Shown here: positions 33,154-51,451 of the stretch, piece after piece
How the letters are laid out: every line of letters starts with the position of its first letter
Position numbering within the stretch: position 1 is the first letter of the stretch
DNA from: Ancylostoma caninum
Lineage: Eukaryota > Nematoda > Chromadorea > Rhabditida > Ancylostomatidae
Reading direction: 5' to 3'
DNA length: 64,000 bases
NCBI GenBank assembly: GCA_037903475.1
Contig: JBAJFG010000615.1
Coordinates: 954,501-1,018,500 of the forward strand
Notes under the pieces: model-generated
Told to the model about the DNA's origin: nothing
Databases searched by the model: none
What the model saw: only the letters and a program-made list of their open reading frames with translations
Translations under genes and position numbers: made by a program

Positions 33154-36100
33154 ATGTCAACAAATTTGCCTATACTCGTATCGACTGTATTTGCTGTGCT
33201 TACAACAATTGAAGCCACTCTTACACCGGAGCATGTGACTGTGATCATTGGAAAACCATCGAATCACACTATGAAGACGAAGTGAGCGAGATTCTAAAGT
33301 GCTCCAAGAGCATTTGTGAAAAGAAAACCTCACTATTCCAGAAAACTTCTGCATGCTAAATTTAGAAATCCTAGCAAATTTCACCGCTTAACTCCAGTGA
33401 TTAGACTAGTGCTCAAAGGCAACGACATGAAAAAAACCGATAGGATATTGAAGACACCATTTGTCTCGAGCAGTTTGCGAGCTCCGCATCAGCTGCGATT
33501 GTCTGAGTGCTTGGCACTCTGATTGTCTGCGCGTCTGTGTATTCCACTGATATCACTGATCTGATTATGACTTAACCTGTGGTATGGAAAGCGCCGGCGG
33601 GTGCGGACCACTGTAATCGTCTATGGATGGTGATAGTGAAAATGAGTATCATCAAAGAAAAAATTGTGCTAGAAGAGCCTTGTGAGGGCCCTTCTAGCAC
33701 AGTTTTTTTCACAACTAGCATTCCAGGCTGGAGCTCAAGTACGGTGACATGGAGCTGCAGTTCAGAAAGAACTCCTACGTAGACGTCCTCACTCCACTTG
33801 TGCTGGAGGCGAGTTCCAGAGAGGGAGTGTTGCAACTCGCAGGGAAGCAAGCCACAAAAGGACATCGTCTCATAGTTGAAATCTGCAGAAGCGCCAACCA
33901 ACTCGACTCTTCTAACACTACAGAATGCATCGAGATGTAGATCACTTTCTTTTACTAGAGTCTTCAGGCAATTAGAAGACGCAGGTTTTTTTAGGTTGAA
34001 GGGACTATACTTAGAGGTCACGGTGCTAAAGTCGTCGTTGGTGGCTGCGTTGGTTATGGTCGTCGGATGGGCTTACTTCACCGCTTGGAGTGTGTCGTTC
34101 TATCCACAAATGCTGCTCAACATCCAGAGGAGGAGGTGTCCTATCAAAATTTGCAGTCGCGACACGGGGAAGCCGTGTTGAACTAACCTCTTTCAGCGTC
34201 ATCGGCTTGAACTTCGACTTCTTGGTGCTCAACATCGTTGGCTTTCTAGCCTATTCGGCATACAACGTATTCATGTACTTCGACAGCAATGTACAGGTGA
34301 TTTAGCTCTAACTGATGTAGATACCTTATCTCTTCGTAGAGGATGGGTCATGAGAAAGGGCATTCTTTGGATTTGTGACGCCGGCGAACGGCTGGAGATC
34401 GGCTGCTGCTTCTCCAATGAATCAAGCTGAATTACCTCTATTATCTGTTCAAAAAGCCGATCAATCACGCTTGCGTCGCAGAATACCGCCCGTCTGATGT
34501 GCCGCGCCGCACCAACCACGCGATGCGGCACACCAGTTCAGTGCTATGATTGCTGGGCGTTGGCAGTGTTAATGTTTTGTTTATCGTTTCATATGAGTGT
34601 TTCGGCATGAAGATAAAGACCAAGAAAACTATGCGAGACACCGCCCGACAATGATAGCATCCAACTGGTCTGCCGCGCCGGTTAGGTGATGCGGTGCGGC
34701 AGTTAAGACTGCCGGTATTCTGTGAAGCAAGAGTGACTGACCGACAGTGTATATTATTTGAAAAGTGTCTAAAGTTTCCCCTCAACCAAACACAGCGATA
34801 GAGCACCGCAGTTGCAACGACTGCAACATTTCAGGCACTATACCAGGAAGCGCATCCACACAGTCCTATCCCAGTGCTCCTCAACGACGTCTTCTTCCCC
34901 ACACATGCGCTCGCCGCGTGCATTCTCACCGCACTGCAGTGTTTCATTTATAAGGTTGGTAAGACTAATCATTATTTACCTACAAAACTCACGTTCAGGG
35001 TTTGTGAACACTAAATAAGGGGACGGGAAAATAGGTATAGAAACGCAGAATCGACAGCAATACATATTTCAGCGTGGAAATCAGCGGGTATCCTACACCT
35101 GTATGGTGATCACAGCCATTATGGGAATTTGGGCGTTGGTGGGCGGCTTTGCCACCTGGTTCAAGCTCATAAACCTGCTGCAGTATGTTACCAGCTTGTC
35201 CTACATCAAAATGGCCGTAACACTATTCAAGTACATTCCTCAGGTAAGCAAATTATTACGTAACCAGTCTGGGCATCCGGCCGAGACCGGACTACCAGAC
35301 ATTTCCTCGTGCTCGTTTCGCATGATTTCACCGCGTAGTCATCCTAATCCTAATAGACTCATAGATATGCCACTTTCTTTTCCTACGTTTCATTGTCTCC
35401 CTCATGTGAAACTGGACCGATCAAAAACGATCAACCGCTTTTCTCAGAGCGATTTTATCTTTCGATAAACTGAAATATCTATTTGTAACCATATAAAACC
35501 GGTTGAACTTGGGATGACCCTAAGGAGTGGTTTATCACTCTTTGTTTATTACGATTGATCAGGCGATAAGAGCAAGTTTGAAAATATAAAAGAGGAGGTG
35601 CGAGAGGTTCTCCTCTCAGTTGTGTTCATACACAAATGAGAGGAGAACAATACGGGAAGGCAGACGATTTGGACGGAATCACACGGAGCATCGAGCAGAA
35701 AGCTGGACATAACCTATGGCATTCTCCCACTAGTGGGCACAGGCCCACTCGTCCACCGTCGCTCGCCATATCGTCAGGCGCTCCCCACTTCTGCGCGCCG
35801 GCTCACCCTTATCACACCGTTGAACCCGACTCTAGGCTTTTTGCCATTTTCGGAGCACTCGCATCACACAGTTGGGCCCGTTGTAGAGCATTTTCTTTGT
35901 TCAAGGCCACGCCCCCTAAATTTCGTTTCAAACACGCGCACACGCACGCACGTGACAGACAAAGTAAGCCCATCATTATAAGTCATGATGGTGTCGAAAG
36001 TACATAGTCACTCCCCCTCCCCTCCGAGAATGAGTCGCCAAATTTTTGAAATCACTTCACAAAACAAATAAAAATCTTGTGTTGTGTTAGTTAATTTTGG

Positions 36101-38267
36101 TTGTTTATTTTCATTATTGTTCTCTTTGAACAATTTTAATGACTATTTATTGTCATTATTGTTCTCTTTGAACAATTTTATTGACTATTTCTTGTTGTAA
36201 TTAATATTTTTAATAATTTTACTTTCCTTTTTTTTCTGGGCTCCCGACGCGGCGGGGACGCCACTTCTTTTATACCCCCCCCCATCCTGCCCATTTTTTG
36301 CGTCCGCCGTCAATTTCTAAGATTACTCCTCCACCGAATCGAGACGATAGGGGTATTTCCACGTGCTGGAGTAATGGAATAGGATAACTGCGGAAAAAAA
36401 CAGTGTGGGAACAAGTCAGCACTTATATATGCTTCCTTAAAATGCAGAATCTTCTAATGCCTCAAAAAAAACGAGGGTGGATGTTGCCCTAGCTTGTGGT
36501 TATACTCCGCGTGAAACACAGGAACTTCTGACGCAGTCGCTCAGGCGTCCTTGATCTTGATGCATATCGATTATTGTTAGGCGCTAGCATCACCAGCAAT
36601 GCTCCATCCAAAAACTCTAGCCAGGTATCGTTGGCAGATGGAAAGTGTTGTGTACGATGGTTGTACACAAACTATCTGTAGGTTCAAAAGTCTCTCTCAC
36701 GGCTCAACTTCGACCCTAGTGCTTCCGTTACTACCTCTGTAGTCACACACTATCTATATAACTGCTTTATTGATAGACGAGGTAGACGAGGCAGGTTGCG
36801 GTGAGGCGGCTGCGGCTTCCCGGTTTGCTGGACTGCTTGGCTGGAGCTACTGGTTAGGGACCAGTACTGACCTGGAGTGACTTGACCCCACCTAACCCTG
36901 GGTTTATATGCAGGGCTGGGATTCATGAAACGATAACCAAGCAAACCCAGGCTAGCAAACCAACTTTTGCCGTCTGCGTCTCTTAGCTCTATGTAGTCAG
37001 TACGATAACCAGTCCTGCTAGCCACCCTCGGTTTGCTTGGTTATCGTTTCATGAATCCCAGCCCAGGCGTGTTTGCCAGTAGTCGCGCTATCAAGCGACT
37101 ATCAGGATCGCCTGCGGTATGGCCATTTTGCATCGCCGCTACCAACTACAGGAAGCTCCAAATGTCCGCAGTCAAGAGGACGTGGCCACGGCGCGGCTCC
37201 TTGATCAGACACAGGCGCTCTCTATGCTGCCTCTGGCTTCTCTGACTCTGCAGCCAACCAGTGGTAGCATTCCCAGCGCCTGTGTCTCTGTCTAAAGCCG
37301 CGTCGTGGCCACGTCCCTCTTGACTGCGGACATTTGGAGCTTCCTGTAACTGGTAAGCCACAACAGTAAGTATGATTTTAAACGTTTATTTCCAGTTACT
37401 TTCCCAACAGTTTTAATAATGCCAATTCCCTTTCCTGCGCTCCACCCCTTCCCTCCCCATCCTCTCCAAGAAAAATTTTGCGTGAGCCATTGAGATCGGA
37501 ATATTAGAATCAACTTCGCGGACGACTATAACGTCAAGAACTGTGTATACTCAGCCCGGAGTGGAGCGGCAGCTTCATTCTATCACTGCCATCTGCAACG
37601 TGGCATTGAAACACAATAAAATGTCTATAGCACTTCTTAAAGTGGTCATTGAAATCCAGTGAGACTTACTCTGATTTAGTGGCTCCCATTCTCCCGAAAC
37701 ACTTTTCAAAAAATAGGACATTCGATTTCTTAATTTCTAGCAATTTTTAATTTAGAAAATTTGTAATGCATACTGCTGTAGGCTATTCTCAACTTCCGAA
37801 GAAAAAGTACCGCTGGCTGGTCGATCGGAACAATACTACTGGATTTTACTGGTGGCAACCTCGACGTACTACAAATGTGCCTACAGTGCTGGAATGTAGC
37901 CGACTGGACAGCCTTCTATGGGAACCCTGTGAAATTCGGACTGGGCGTTATTTCAATCGCATTCGACATTCTCTTCATGGTTCAACATTATATACTCTAT
38001 CCGCACAGAAAAGACCCTGATAGAGGTGACGTTGAAGAAGATGACCAGACAACGCCAGATGAAGAGAGTGGAAATATTCCTGATAAGGAGGAAGGCAAGA
38101 AACGGATCGGCGAGGAGGGCAGTCCAGAACTCGAAAAGCTTGTGAATAACGTAGAACAAAAAGGTATGGATCAAGAAGGCAATGAGGGTGAAGAAGAAGA
38201 AAATGCTACAAAGAGGAGCGGCAAAGAAAGCACCAGGAAAAGTAACAGAAGTACAAGCGTGAGGTAA
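33154..38267 (+). CDS. ctns-1: Cystinosin (lysosomal cystine/H+ exporter)
   Basis: Exons: 33154-33281, 33727-33936, 33995-34135, 34197-34296, 34835-34954, 35073-35243, 37782-38267. All junctions are in phase, giving 451 aa. Residues 1-~20 are a signal peptide. A luminal domain with Asn-glycosylation sites (NHT, NTT) follows. Then come seven predicted membrane segments with two PQ-loop motifs: GWAYFTAWSVSFYPQ (exon 3) and LFKYIPQ|AILNFRRKSTAGWSIG (exons 6-7). LLDFTGGNLDVLQM and YGNPVKFGLGVISI are cystinosin hallmarks. Cystinosins export cystine with protons from lysosomes. The C-terminus is an unusual ~85-residue Glu/Lys-rich tail without the GYDQL-type lysosomal motif of the vertebrate protein. 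A tttcag acceptor ends 1 nt before the ATG, suggesting trans-splicing. The last intron (2.5 kb) is full of repeats. The luminal exon boundaries are the least certain part. Confidence 0.9.
35480..35930 (+). repeat. TATA-plus-minisatellite repeat, copy 3 (intronic)
   Basis: Lies in the last intron of the cystinosin gene. The leader gtaaccatataaaaccggtt and the box ATATAAAAGAGGAGG match copy 2. About two minisatellite units (CGGCTCACCCTTATCACACC) follow at 35785-35925. Confidence 0.55.
36085..36205. repeat. Two-copy tandem repeat (~62 bp)
   Basis: The phrase cattattgttctctttgaac with following aattttaatgactattt is repeated once, in tandem, inside the last cystinosin intron. AT-rich, no other function evident. 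Confidence 0.7.
36913..37064. mobile_element. GGGCTGGGATTCATGAAACG foldback MITE, copy 2
   Basis: Best-preserved copy of the family. The terminal ~30 bp (gggctgggattcatgaaacg and gataaccaagcaaaccc) are perfectly inverted. Intronic in the cystinosin gene, 85 bp from the 198-bp MITE. Confidence 0.8.
37149..37346. mobile_element. 198-bp foldback MITE, copy 2
   Basis: TA-flanked, CAGGAAGCTCCAAATGTCCG ends, same length and orientation as 26028-26225. It lies in the last intron of the cystinosin gene, so it would be transcribed as a hairpin within the pre-mRNA. Confidence 0.88.
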
Positions 38268-38596
38268 ACGCAATAGTAACATGTGACGATTCTGCACCTC
38301 ACTTTTCTCACAACAGTTCTTAAACAATTTTCTGAGCATTGTGATCTGCCTAAAAAGGTTGACATCTGGTCAGATAAATTATTTACTTATTAAGTTGTCG
38401 ACAGTTACTCGCATTAGAGAGAAAAAAAAAGAAAACAACAAAAGTGTACAGAAATTAACAGATACCGCACTTCAACAACAGCGTCAACAACCACGGGAAT
38501 ACACAAAAATACCTCCTTTACCGGCACAAAATATTAAACTAATGAATTATTGTACAAAAGTTAGTAAAAGTGTGGGGGAATTGCCCACTTCATGCA
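38268..38596. other. Convergent 3' intergenic region
   Basis: Only 329 bp separate the stop of the plus-strand cystinosin gene from the stop of the minus-strand RNA polymerase gene, so their 3' UTRs probably approach or overlap. No canonical AATAAA was seen for either gene here. Confidence 0.6.
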
Positions 38597-44706
<6,110 letters not shown>

Positions 44707-45224
44707 GTTGATCTACCCTGGAAACTAGGCTAATATGACATCTTGCTAGCGCGAAATCAAGAACAAAGCCCAGAACGGAGATGAACAGGTATGAGAGTGA
44801 GCCAACACCAACCGTCATGAGTCGGACATCTACCTTTGAGTTTTATGCTTTCAAAGCGGGGAATGCATGAAAAGGACAGAGATGGAGCAATGAAAAAATA
44901 AAAACACTTCAAATAATTGGCAAGCGAAAATTAGACTAGAATGAAAACGGAAAGATGTATAGAGTATGTTCAAAATGGACCAGTATAATAGATAAAGCGA
45001 ATGCATTATGCTAGAAAATTACAGTGAAAATGGCCAGGTAAAATATAGTCTAGGAACGGGAAGCTGCGTCAGATTAATAAGAAATCTATGTACAACAACA
45101 TACAGCAAAAATAATTAATGCCTGAGTATCTGCAATACCTATTCATGGGAATGGCTCTGTGAAACATCTCAAATAATTAGTATACATTCGCACATCTATG
45201 AGCAAACAGAACCACAGACGAACG
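44707..45224. other. Spacer between fsn-1 and rpb-2
   Basis: 518 bp of AT-rich sequence between two co-oriented genes. A tttccag acceptor (minus strand, site at about 44717/44718) lies 11 nt upstream of the rpb-2 ATG. The spacing is compatible with an operon but longer than the ~100 nt usual in C. elegans. Confidence 0.6.
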
Positions 45225-46706
45225 TTACCCAACTACCGGTGGTCCCAGGTAGACCATCGATACCTCTGTATTCCCATAAACAGCACAAATTGCCGGAAAC
45301 AGTTTGACAGGAGGCAAATCCGTAAATGCAAGTCCGAGGAACTCACTGCCTGCACGTTCGAAATAAACAATGTGTCGATCGCAATCCAAAACTAACCGAA
45401 CTCGTTCTCCAACCTTAAAAAAGATGATAGTTTCAGGAATAACCTTTGAAAGCAGAATTTAGGTTCAGGTTATATGATCGCAAACAAGGGATTCAGAACA
45501 GTGTATACGACAAGTTTAAAAAAAAGTCAAAGCAGAGACATGGATGGGAAATGCCTGAGGACACGAGCAAACTATTAAAGACACAGCCAAAACTGATCCA
45601 TTTCTGACCTGATATTTCGGAGGATTGTTGACTCTGGGATAAACTCCCAGTTGCTCTCCGTTGTGGATCAAGGTGTTATCAACCAGGTTCCAACCCCAAC
45701 TTTGATCATCACTCCCTAGCAAAGGTAAGTAGCCAGGGCAATGGAGAGCTGCATGTCTAAAAACCATCACGATTACTTTGCTCACGCACGAAGAAGAAAA
45801 CAAGTTAGTGGTACCTAGTGGCCACACCAACAACAGCAACAGTTCCTAATGGACCTTCCCACGTGATATCGAAAGCGTGAACTCCTTGTGAGACACCAAT
45901 CTATAAAATGATAGAAAAGAGTGATGAAGAGCCGAGATTCGAGAATTCGGGATTTCAAAAGCCCGAAAGTTCGAAAAATATTTTCGAATACAAAACTGTA
46001 GTATGCTTAGCATTAATGATTCTTTGAATTCAATACCTTCCCACGAACACCATCTGTACTTTGAGCCACTGGCTGACGATGAACAGTAAAACCATTAGCT
46101 CTCACGTAGTTGTTTCTTCAAAACGAAAACATTAGTTAAGAACATTCCTCCCCCCCCCCCCCCCCCAAAAAAAAAAAAAAAAAAAAAACTAAAAAAAAGC
46201 TAAACTTCTTCGTAAGATGCCAGTTCGCTAAGCAAGTAAGGATCAGCTAAAGCCGATTCAGACACCTTCCTCTGGGCCAGCGACCGCCAAACAGTGCTGT
46301 CCTAGAAGTATCGTTTGCTCAACTCCCTTTAATCATTACTACTCGGCTCAAGACTTGCCTCAAAGTTAAGCACATTGTACCAATGGCGACAAACGAGTGT
46401 ACAACTACGGAGATCGGATAGCTGGAGATATTGAAAGATTTGTGAAAGAATGTGATGCGGCAACCGCGTTGCAAGGACTGAAAGTAGCAGGTATCACATA
46501 TGCACATTTGATTACCATCTGAACTTTTCTTTCACTAGTTCCATTAAAGAGTATTCAGAGAAAGAAGCCATGCAAATAAAACAACAAAAAAGGTTAGGAT
46601 ATAAAGGAAGAGTGGAGGAAATAACACCTGCCAAAGCCTTTCGTGGCGCCTTTGACACAGAACTGGTCGTTTTGTCGTCAGTTCGAGAGTTTTTCTCACG
46701 AAGCAT
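45225..46706 (-). CDS. fsn-1: F-box/SPRY synaptic protein FSN-1 (FBXO45 type), one exon missing
   Basis: FSN-1 is the substrate-recruiting F-box subunit of the RPM-1/PHR ubiquitin ligase acting at synapses. Exons read: 46628-46706 (Met start), 46359-46477 (F-box, [18 protein letters not shown]...CRHWYNVLN), 46206-46301 ([12 protein letters not shown]...), 46037-46115, 45815-45900, 45609-45756, 45225-45413. The last four make the SPRY domain ([48 protein letters not shown]). The intron after the F-box uses a GC donor (GAG|GCAAGT). Exon 3 ends in phase 0 but the next needs an incoming phase of 2, and the ~15-20-residue linker expected from the family is absent. A missing exon falls at the C/A homopolymer 46149-46200. 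An acceptor 5 nt before the ATG suggests trans-splicing. Confidence 0.9.
46149..46200. repeat. Poly-C/poly-A homopolymer inside fsn-1
   Basis: About 18 C followed by about 25 A and a further A-rich tail (plus strand). It sits between fsn-1 exons where a conserved linker exon should be. It may be an assembly or consensus artefact replacing real sequence, or a true low-complexity intron. Confidence 0.8.
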
Positions 46707-46954
46707 AACACCTGCTAGAGAAAAAAGATTAAGGAACAGAGCTGCTGCTTCAATGCCTCACTCAGAGAAGGAGAGAAAGCAGCCCCACACCGAATGGGCG
46801 ACAAAATTGAATCTAGGAAAAAAGACAGAAATAATATAAGGAATGGAAAACCTCCCTTGCGCCACAACGGTATCACATCTAATATTTATACGACAAAAAA
46901 AGCGATTCCACCAAAGTGCACGGTGTTAACAATATCAATATAATCTCTTCCTAA

Positions 46955-49900
46955 TTACTTCTTGACCTTCGCAATCTTGGCCTTCGTCTTGTCTCTTCCA
47001 AGAGTTTTCTTAGCATCATCATCAGAAAACATTATTGTCGGCGAGGAGAAGCTGAATACGAAGTGTGCGACCACTTACGAGGAAAGTATTAGACACAAAG
47101 CCTTATTTGCTGAATGAGTTAACGAAGGGCTTACTTAAACAGCTTCGGAGATAATATTTCCTTATCCCGTAATATATTCTGTTGGTCATCTTCACTTTCT
47201 GACTCTTCCTCAACTGTCTCTAGAGAGGGCAACCACGTGGGGACAGGGCCTTTCTAAAAATAATCCTGCTTTCGGACCAATTGTACGGTAATGTTGAATG
47301 AAAAATCTCGGAATACCTTCAACTTTTTCTCGGTTTGTAGGCAATCTTTTAGGAGTATCATCGTTCCAACATCACCAGGGACGCTACCTTTTATGTAAAT
47401 AACTTGCTTGTCAATATTCATCCGCACAACCTGAAAGACGATTGGAACGGTCTGACGAAAACAGCACATAAGCTATTTCGAAATGCTCCATACCTCCAGT
47501 CCACTCACGGTGACCCACTCATAACCCATATGTCCGGGCATCCTTTTACCAGGCCAAACACGAGCGTCACCAACTGACCCTATAGACCCAATACGACGAT
47601 GTGACTTTGTGGTGCTAAAATAGCAATGCCTTCTATGATACACGATCTGAAAATTCAACAGATATGTACTTTCGAGCAGGCTGGCCTCTCATTCCCCATC
47701 GATGCATTCCACCTTGGAACCCCCAGTCTATTGACTTTCCTGAAGCAGTAACATACTGGCCAACAGTGAAATGTCGAACATCCAAACTTGTTCCAACCGT
47801 TGGCAGCGCCTCTTCGGAAACCTGAACAAACACAATTCGGAGTCGGTTAATGGATAGTAGATAGAAGAATAAAAAAAAGAATAAACAAAACAACAACGAA
47901 ATAAAAAAGAAAAACGAGTCTTTCCCTCACCTTGTCAAATCTTATTACATGGAGCGTCAATCATGATTGCTAGTCCCACGGCCTGGAGCGTGGCACCACC
48001 TCATCACCTACGTGGCGCGGCTGCACGTGTGGATGTCGAGTGCTGTCTCGCCAGCTCCGCGTGCATGCTGCGGCGCTCCAGGCTGCGGGAGTAGCAATCG
48101 TGATTGACGCTCCCTGTAGAATGAGTTCTCAGCGTGCTTCGGTAGCCCAATTTAATCTTTAATATGTAACGACTTTGCATTACTTAGTGTTAATAGCACA
48201 CAAGTGCTTCGGATCGCCTGGCGAGTATTGCAATTGCCCGCTTTGCGGGATCTTTGTACTATGCTCCCTAAGTTTTAAACAAAAGCGGACAAAGCAAACA
48301 GTTGCAATGCGGGCTGAAGGCGAATTAAAGCACATATAATTTGCCCATGATTGATTATTACACAGCGATTTGATATTGGATACTCAATGAAGATTGCTTC
48401 ATCTTCGCATAAAAATTTTCGAAACTTTAGCTATTGAGACCCGCACCCAGAATATGCCTCAGTTTCGCAACTGCCTTTGAGAGCGAGCTGTTATGGCCCA
48501 TTCGTTGGAACCGAATGGTGATGTGTTCCATTTATGAAAAACAGTTGAAAACATAGAAAAAGATAACATAGAAATCAAAACAGATCGTCGAATCTATTCT
48601 GTTTTTGCAATACAAGAACAAGAGTAGCACATGAGATAAACAATTATGAACTGATTAAGCTTACCAGAAATGACCCCAAGTATTTCTTGACGGGAACGCA
48701 AGCTCGTGTGAACTGGTTACGATATGCATGAGTAAACTTGTCAGGATCACCATTGACTGCTCCAACAGTCACCTGCAATCTATTATAAACGAATGGTAAG
48801 CAGATGAATGCTGCTCTCAAATCGAACCTTCCACAATGGACCCTCCCTGTTGAACGCTTTCCGTTTGCCAACAATGCTTTTACGATACCAATCGCTGGGA
48901 GAAACTGTATTAACGACATGATTCTGAAACCACAAAAAAAAACGCTCCAGTTACGAAGTAATGAATATCGGTGTGGATGTCAACAAAACCCGTGAATATT
49001 TCATTTCACCAGTTCCACACAAACTTAGAAAAGCTGCGCTGGCTTTCTTCGAAATCTGGATAAATTCTGTTAAGCATGAAGAAGAACTCCAATATTCGAC
49101 CAAATTTTGAGTCAGGAACTTTCTTGCGACATTTTACTAGATTTTCCATCATTAAAGTGGTGAAATAACTGTAAGAGCAATATACCTCACAAACTTCTAG
49201 AAGGGTGCACAAGATGCGATCACCATCAACTGTCCATTGGGGCAACATTCCTATCTTCCGTGTTAATAACCCTAGAAAGACCTCCTGTGATTGACATACA
49301 TATCAGGTGCATGAATAAGATCAGAACATAACACGTTTGCTATTCACTGAAAAGCCAAGCGCGTGCACTTACCAACTCTTCTAGTTGCAGGCTCTATATC
49401 GGTCACCGAAGCTTCTGCTTCGTGTGAACTCGCAGTGGCCAAACTCATAGCAGCACTTCTCTCAGCCGCAACAAGTTCACGAAGTAAGGCTCTTAAATAC
49501 TGAAAACGTCAGACAATGCATGATTGCGAACCTATCACTGCGAAGAGGAACTCGCCTGTTCTCATCATCTAAGAAATCGTCGTGGCTTTTTTCGGCAACT
49601 GGCGGCAACTGAAACGCTTACTTTTCAATAATGAGCTTGAAAACTAGAAGCAACACCTTCCTATACTGCGCTCTGTTTCTTCAATGAAATAAAACGACCA
49701 ACACAGTTGCTATCATTAATGTGCAGAAACATAATGGAATTGCTACTAAATCACGCGATTAACTGGACCGATGCAGAACCTTGGCTTTCCACACAAGCAG
49801 CTCCTCCGTGCTTCAAAATGGATCTTTTATATCTCGTTTTGGATTCCGTTGGATTTTCTCCTCGTGTACTGACTGAAAGTAAGTCAAATAAAGTAGATAC

Positions 49901-50041
49901 CCTTACCCATGGAGAAGGAGTCAGAGTGCGGCGTCGTCCTCGAAACTGAAAGACAGTGGCTGAAGGTTTGGGTACAATCAAAAGAGTTGATGCCTCAACA
50001 GCCGAACATAACAGTGGAGTTACTGCTGCGCGCAGTAGCAT
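46955..50041 (-). CDS. mrpl-3: Mitochondrial large-subunit ribosomal protein L3
   Basis: uL3m binds 23S-type rRNA near the peptidyl-transferase centre in the mitochondrial ribosome. Exons: 49907-50041, 49552-49608, 49373-49499, 49186-49271, 48828-48923, 48665-48772, 47670-47821, 47494-47614, 47317-47430, 47135-47253, 46955-47051; in phase, 403 aa. The first exon ([18 protein letters not shown]... with FRGRRR) looks like a mitochondrial targeting peptide. uL3 hallmarks are [67 protein letters not shown] and IKGSVPGD. A Lys-rich tail ends the protein. The exon 2 donor (CGA|GTTCCT) is weak and was chosen for phase. The 843-bp intron 47822-48664 holds a MITE. An acceptor-like tgatttag lies 9 nt before the ATG. 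It is the likely promoter-proximal gene of the mrpl-3, fsn-1, rpb-2 cluster. Confidence 0.93.
47948..48116. mobile_element. 169-bp TA-flanked MITE in mrpl-3 intron
   Basis: Ends CATGGAGCGTCAATCATGAT and the inverted equivalent (CAGGGAGCGTCAATCACGAT), flanked by TA. The arms extend about 45 bp (...GGCCTGGAGCG). Non-coding. Confidence 0.8.
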
Positions 50042-50165
50042 TCGTGTGTCCTAAATCATGCGTTATATTATTTGTACATGGAATATTGAGCTCGTGTTCT
50101 GATGTGCACCAGCCAAGAAAGGCAAAACTAGTGAATCGGTGAAACAAACTGAGTTATTGCAAATA

Positions 50166-51449
50166 TCAGGTTGTTGCGAAATTAATTGCCGTTTTGGGCT
50201 ATTGAAATTGAACCTTTCTGTTCTGCCCAATTTGAGCAATTTCAGCCGAATTTATGTGACCTCCTGATAGGGCTTTTCTTCCTCTTTCGAATGCTGCTTG
50301 AATATTCTGGCTAGCTCTTTTCTGAGGGTTTTTGTGAAGTCGCGAACAAATCATGAGCCGACGTGATTTTCGGGTGATTATGGTTCATGACTTCAAACTC
50401 GATCACTCTTTGTCGGATGCTTGCGGTAATCTTGCATTTGTTTTGGCTTCGACTCACCTTCCAAATGGGCAGTGAGCTGTTCGGTCGCACATTTTTCTTC
50501 CGGCGATTTTGATCCCCCAAAGCAACCATGGTCGTGACCACAGGTTGTTCTCTGACGATCAACGTTGAGAAGAGTCGTGGAACCTAATCCGGGTCCAACA
50601 ATTTGGACTTTGAGGGCAGGGATGGGGGCTCACTATGGTACAGTTTCAAAACATTTGACTTCAATCGACATGACAAGAAAGGTGCGGAAGTGAACACCCC
50701 ACGATCTGACAGATGACAAGCGTCTCACCCGCTGTGTCATCTTTTCTAACTTAATTTCTCGCCTCAAAAACTACCCATTTCTACACCGCGTAACAGCTAT
50801 CAATGGAGCTCGGTTCCTGTACGATAAAAAGGAACGTGAATTCGTTTCGGTAGACACTTGCTCCCATCTCCAACTTTTTCTAAATCAAGTCTTCGCACTA
50901 GGGAGGTTGTGTCAGGAGTGTGGTGATGCTGTAAGAGTGTGATCGACTGCAGTCTTCTCCAACCTAGTCAAGCACTAACATCAGAGTCCTGGTATTGTAA
51001 TTTCGAGTTGACACCAGCAAATCTGCTATAGATGTGGTCGGCAGTGGCGAACAAAAACTGATTTCCCCCTTTTCCAAAGTAACGTTAAACCTCACTCTCC
51101 AAAATTCACTCGACAAAACTTATGTAGTAAGGCATCAAGGCTCTCACTCATTGACCTCATTCCTCAGACCATTACCCCACTGTACGTGTTTTTTCCGAGC
51201 TCCAGATGCAATCTTGCGACAGCAGCAGATTGCTGATCTGGAGCATGCTGAAATCGCCTTCCAAAAGTTTGCGGATACTTGTGATCTCGATTTTAGTAGC
51301 GGAGGCATGCAATCCTCCTAGAATTGTCAGGGAGGGTCCACTGACTTGAACGGTTGCTGAAGCGATGAAAAAAAAAACTGTGTTTGAGCCGAGTTGAAAC
51401 ACTTTGAACTGGTGTGTCCACTTCGGCAATTAATTTCGCAACAACCTAA
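50166..51449 (+). pseudogene. Decayed mariner, same family as 18316-19577
   Basis: 1,284 bp with terminal repeats TCAGGTTGTTGCGAAATTAA at both ends and TA duplications (50164-50165 and 51450-51451). The plus strand retains MSRRDFRVIM at 50353 and an LRQQQIADLEHAEIAF piece near 51220, which correspond to the N- and C-terminal parts of the intact transposase. Stops and frameshifts destroy the rest. Terminal repeats are better preserved than the coding part. Confidence 0.85.
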
Positions 51450-51451
51450 TA

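Noticed and set aside
33572..34021. 149-codon minus-strand open frame
   Set aside because: It lies opposite the luminal-domain exons of cystinosin, whose plus-strand frame is supported by phase and family similarity.
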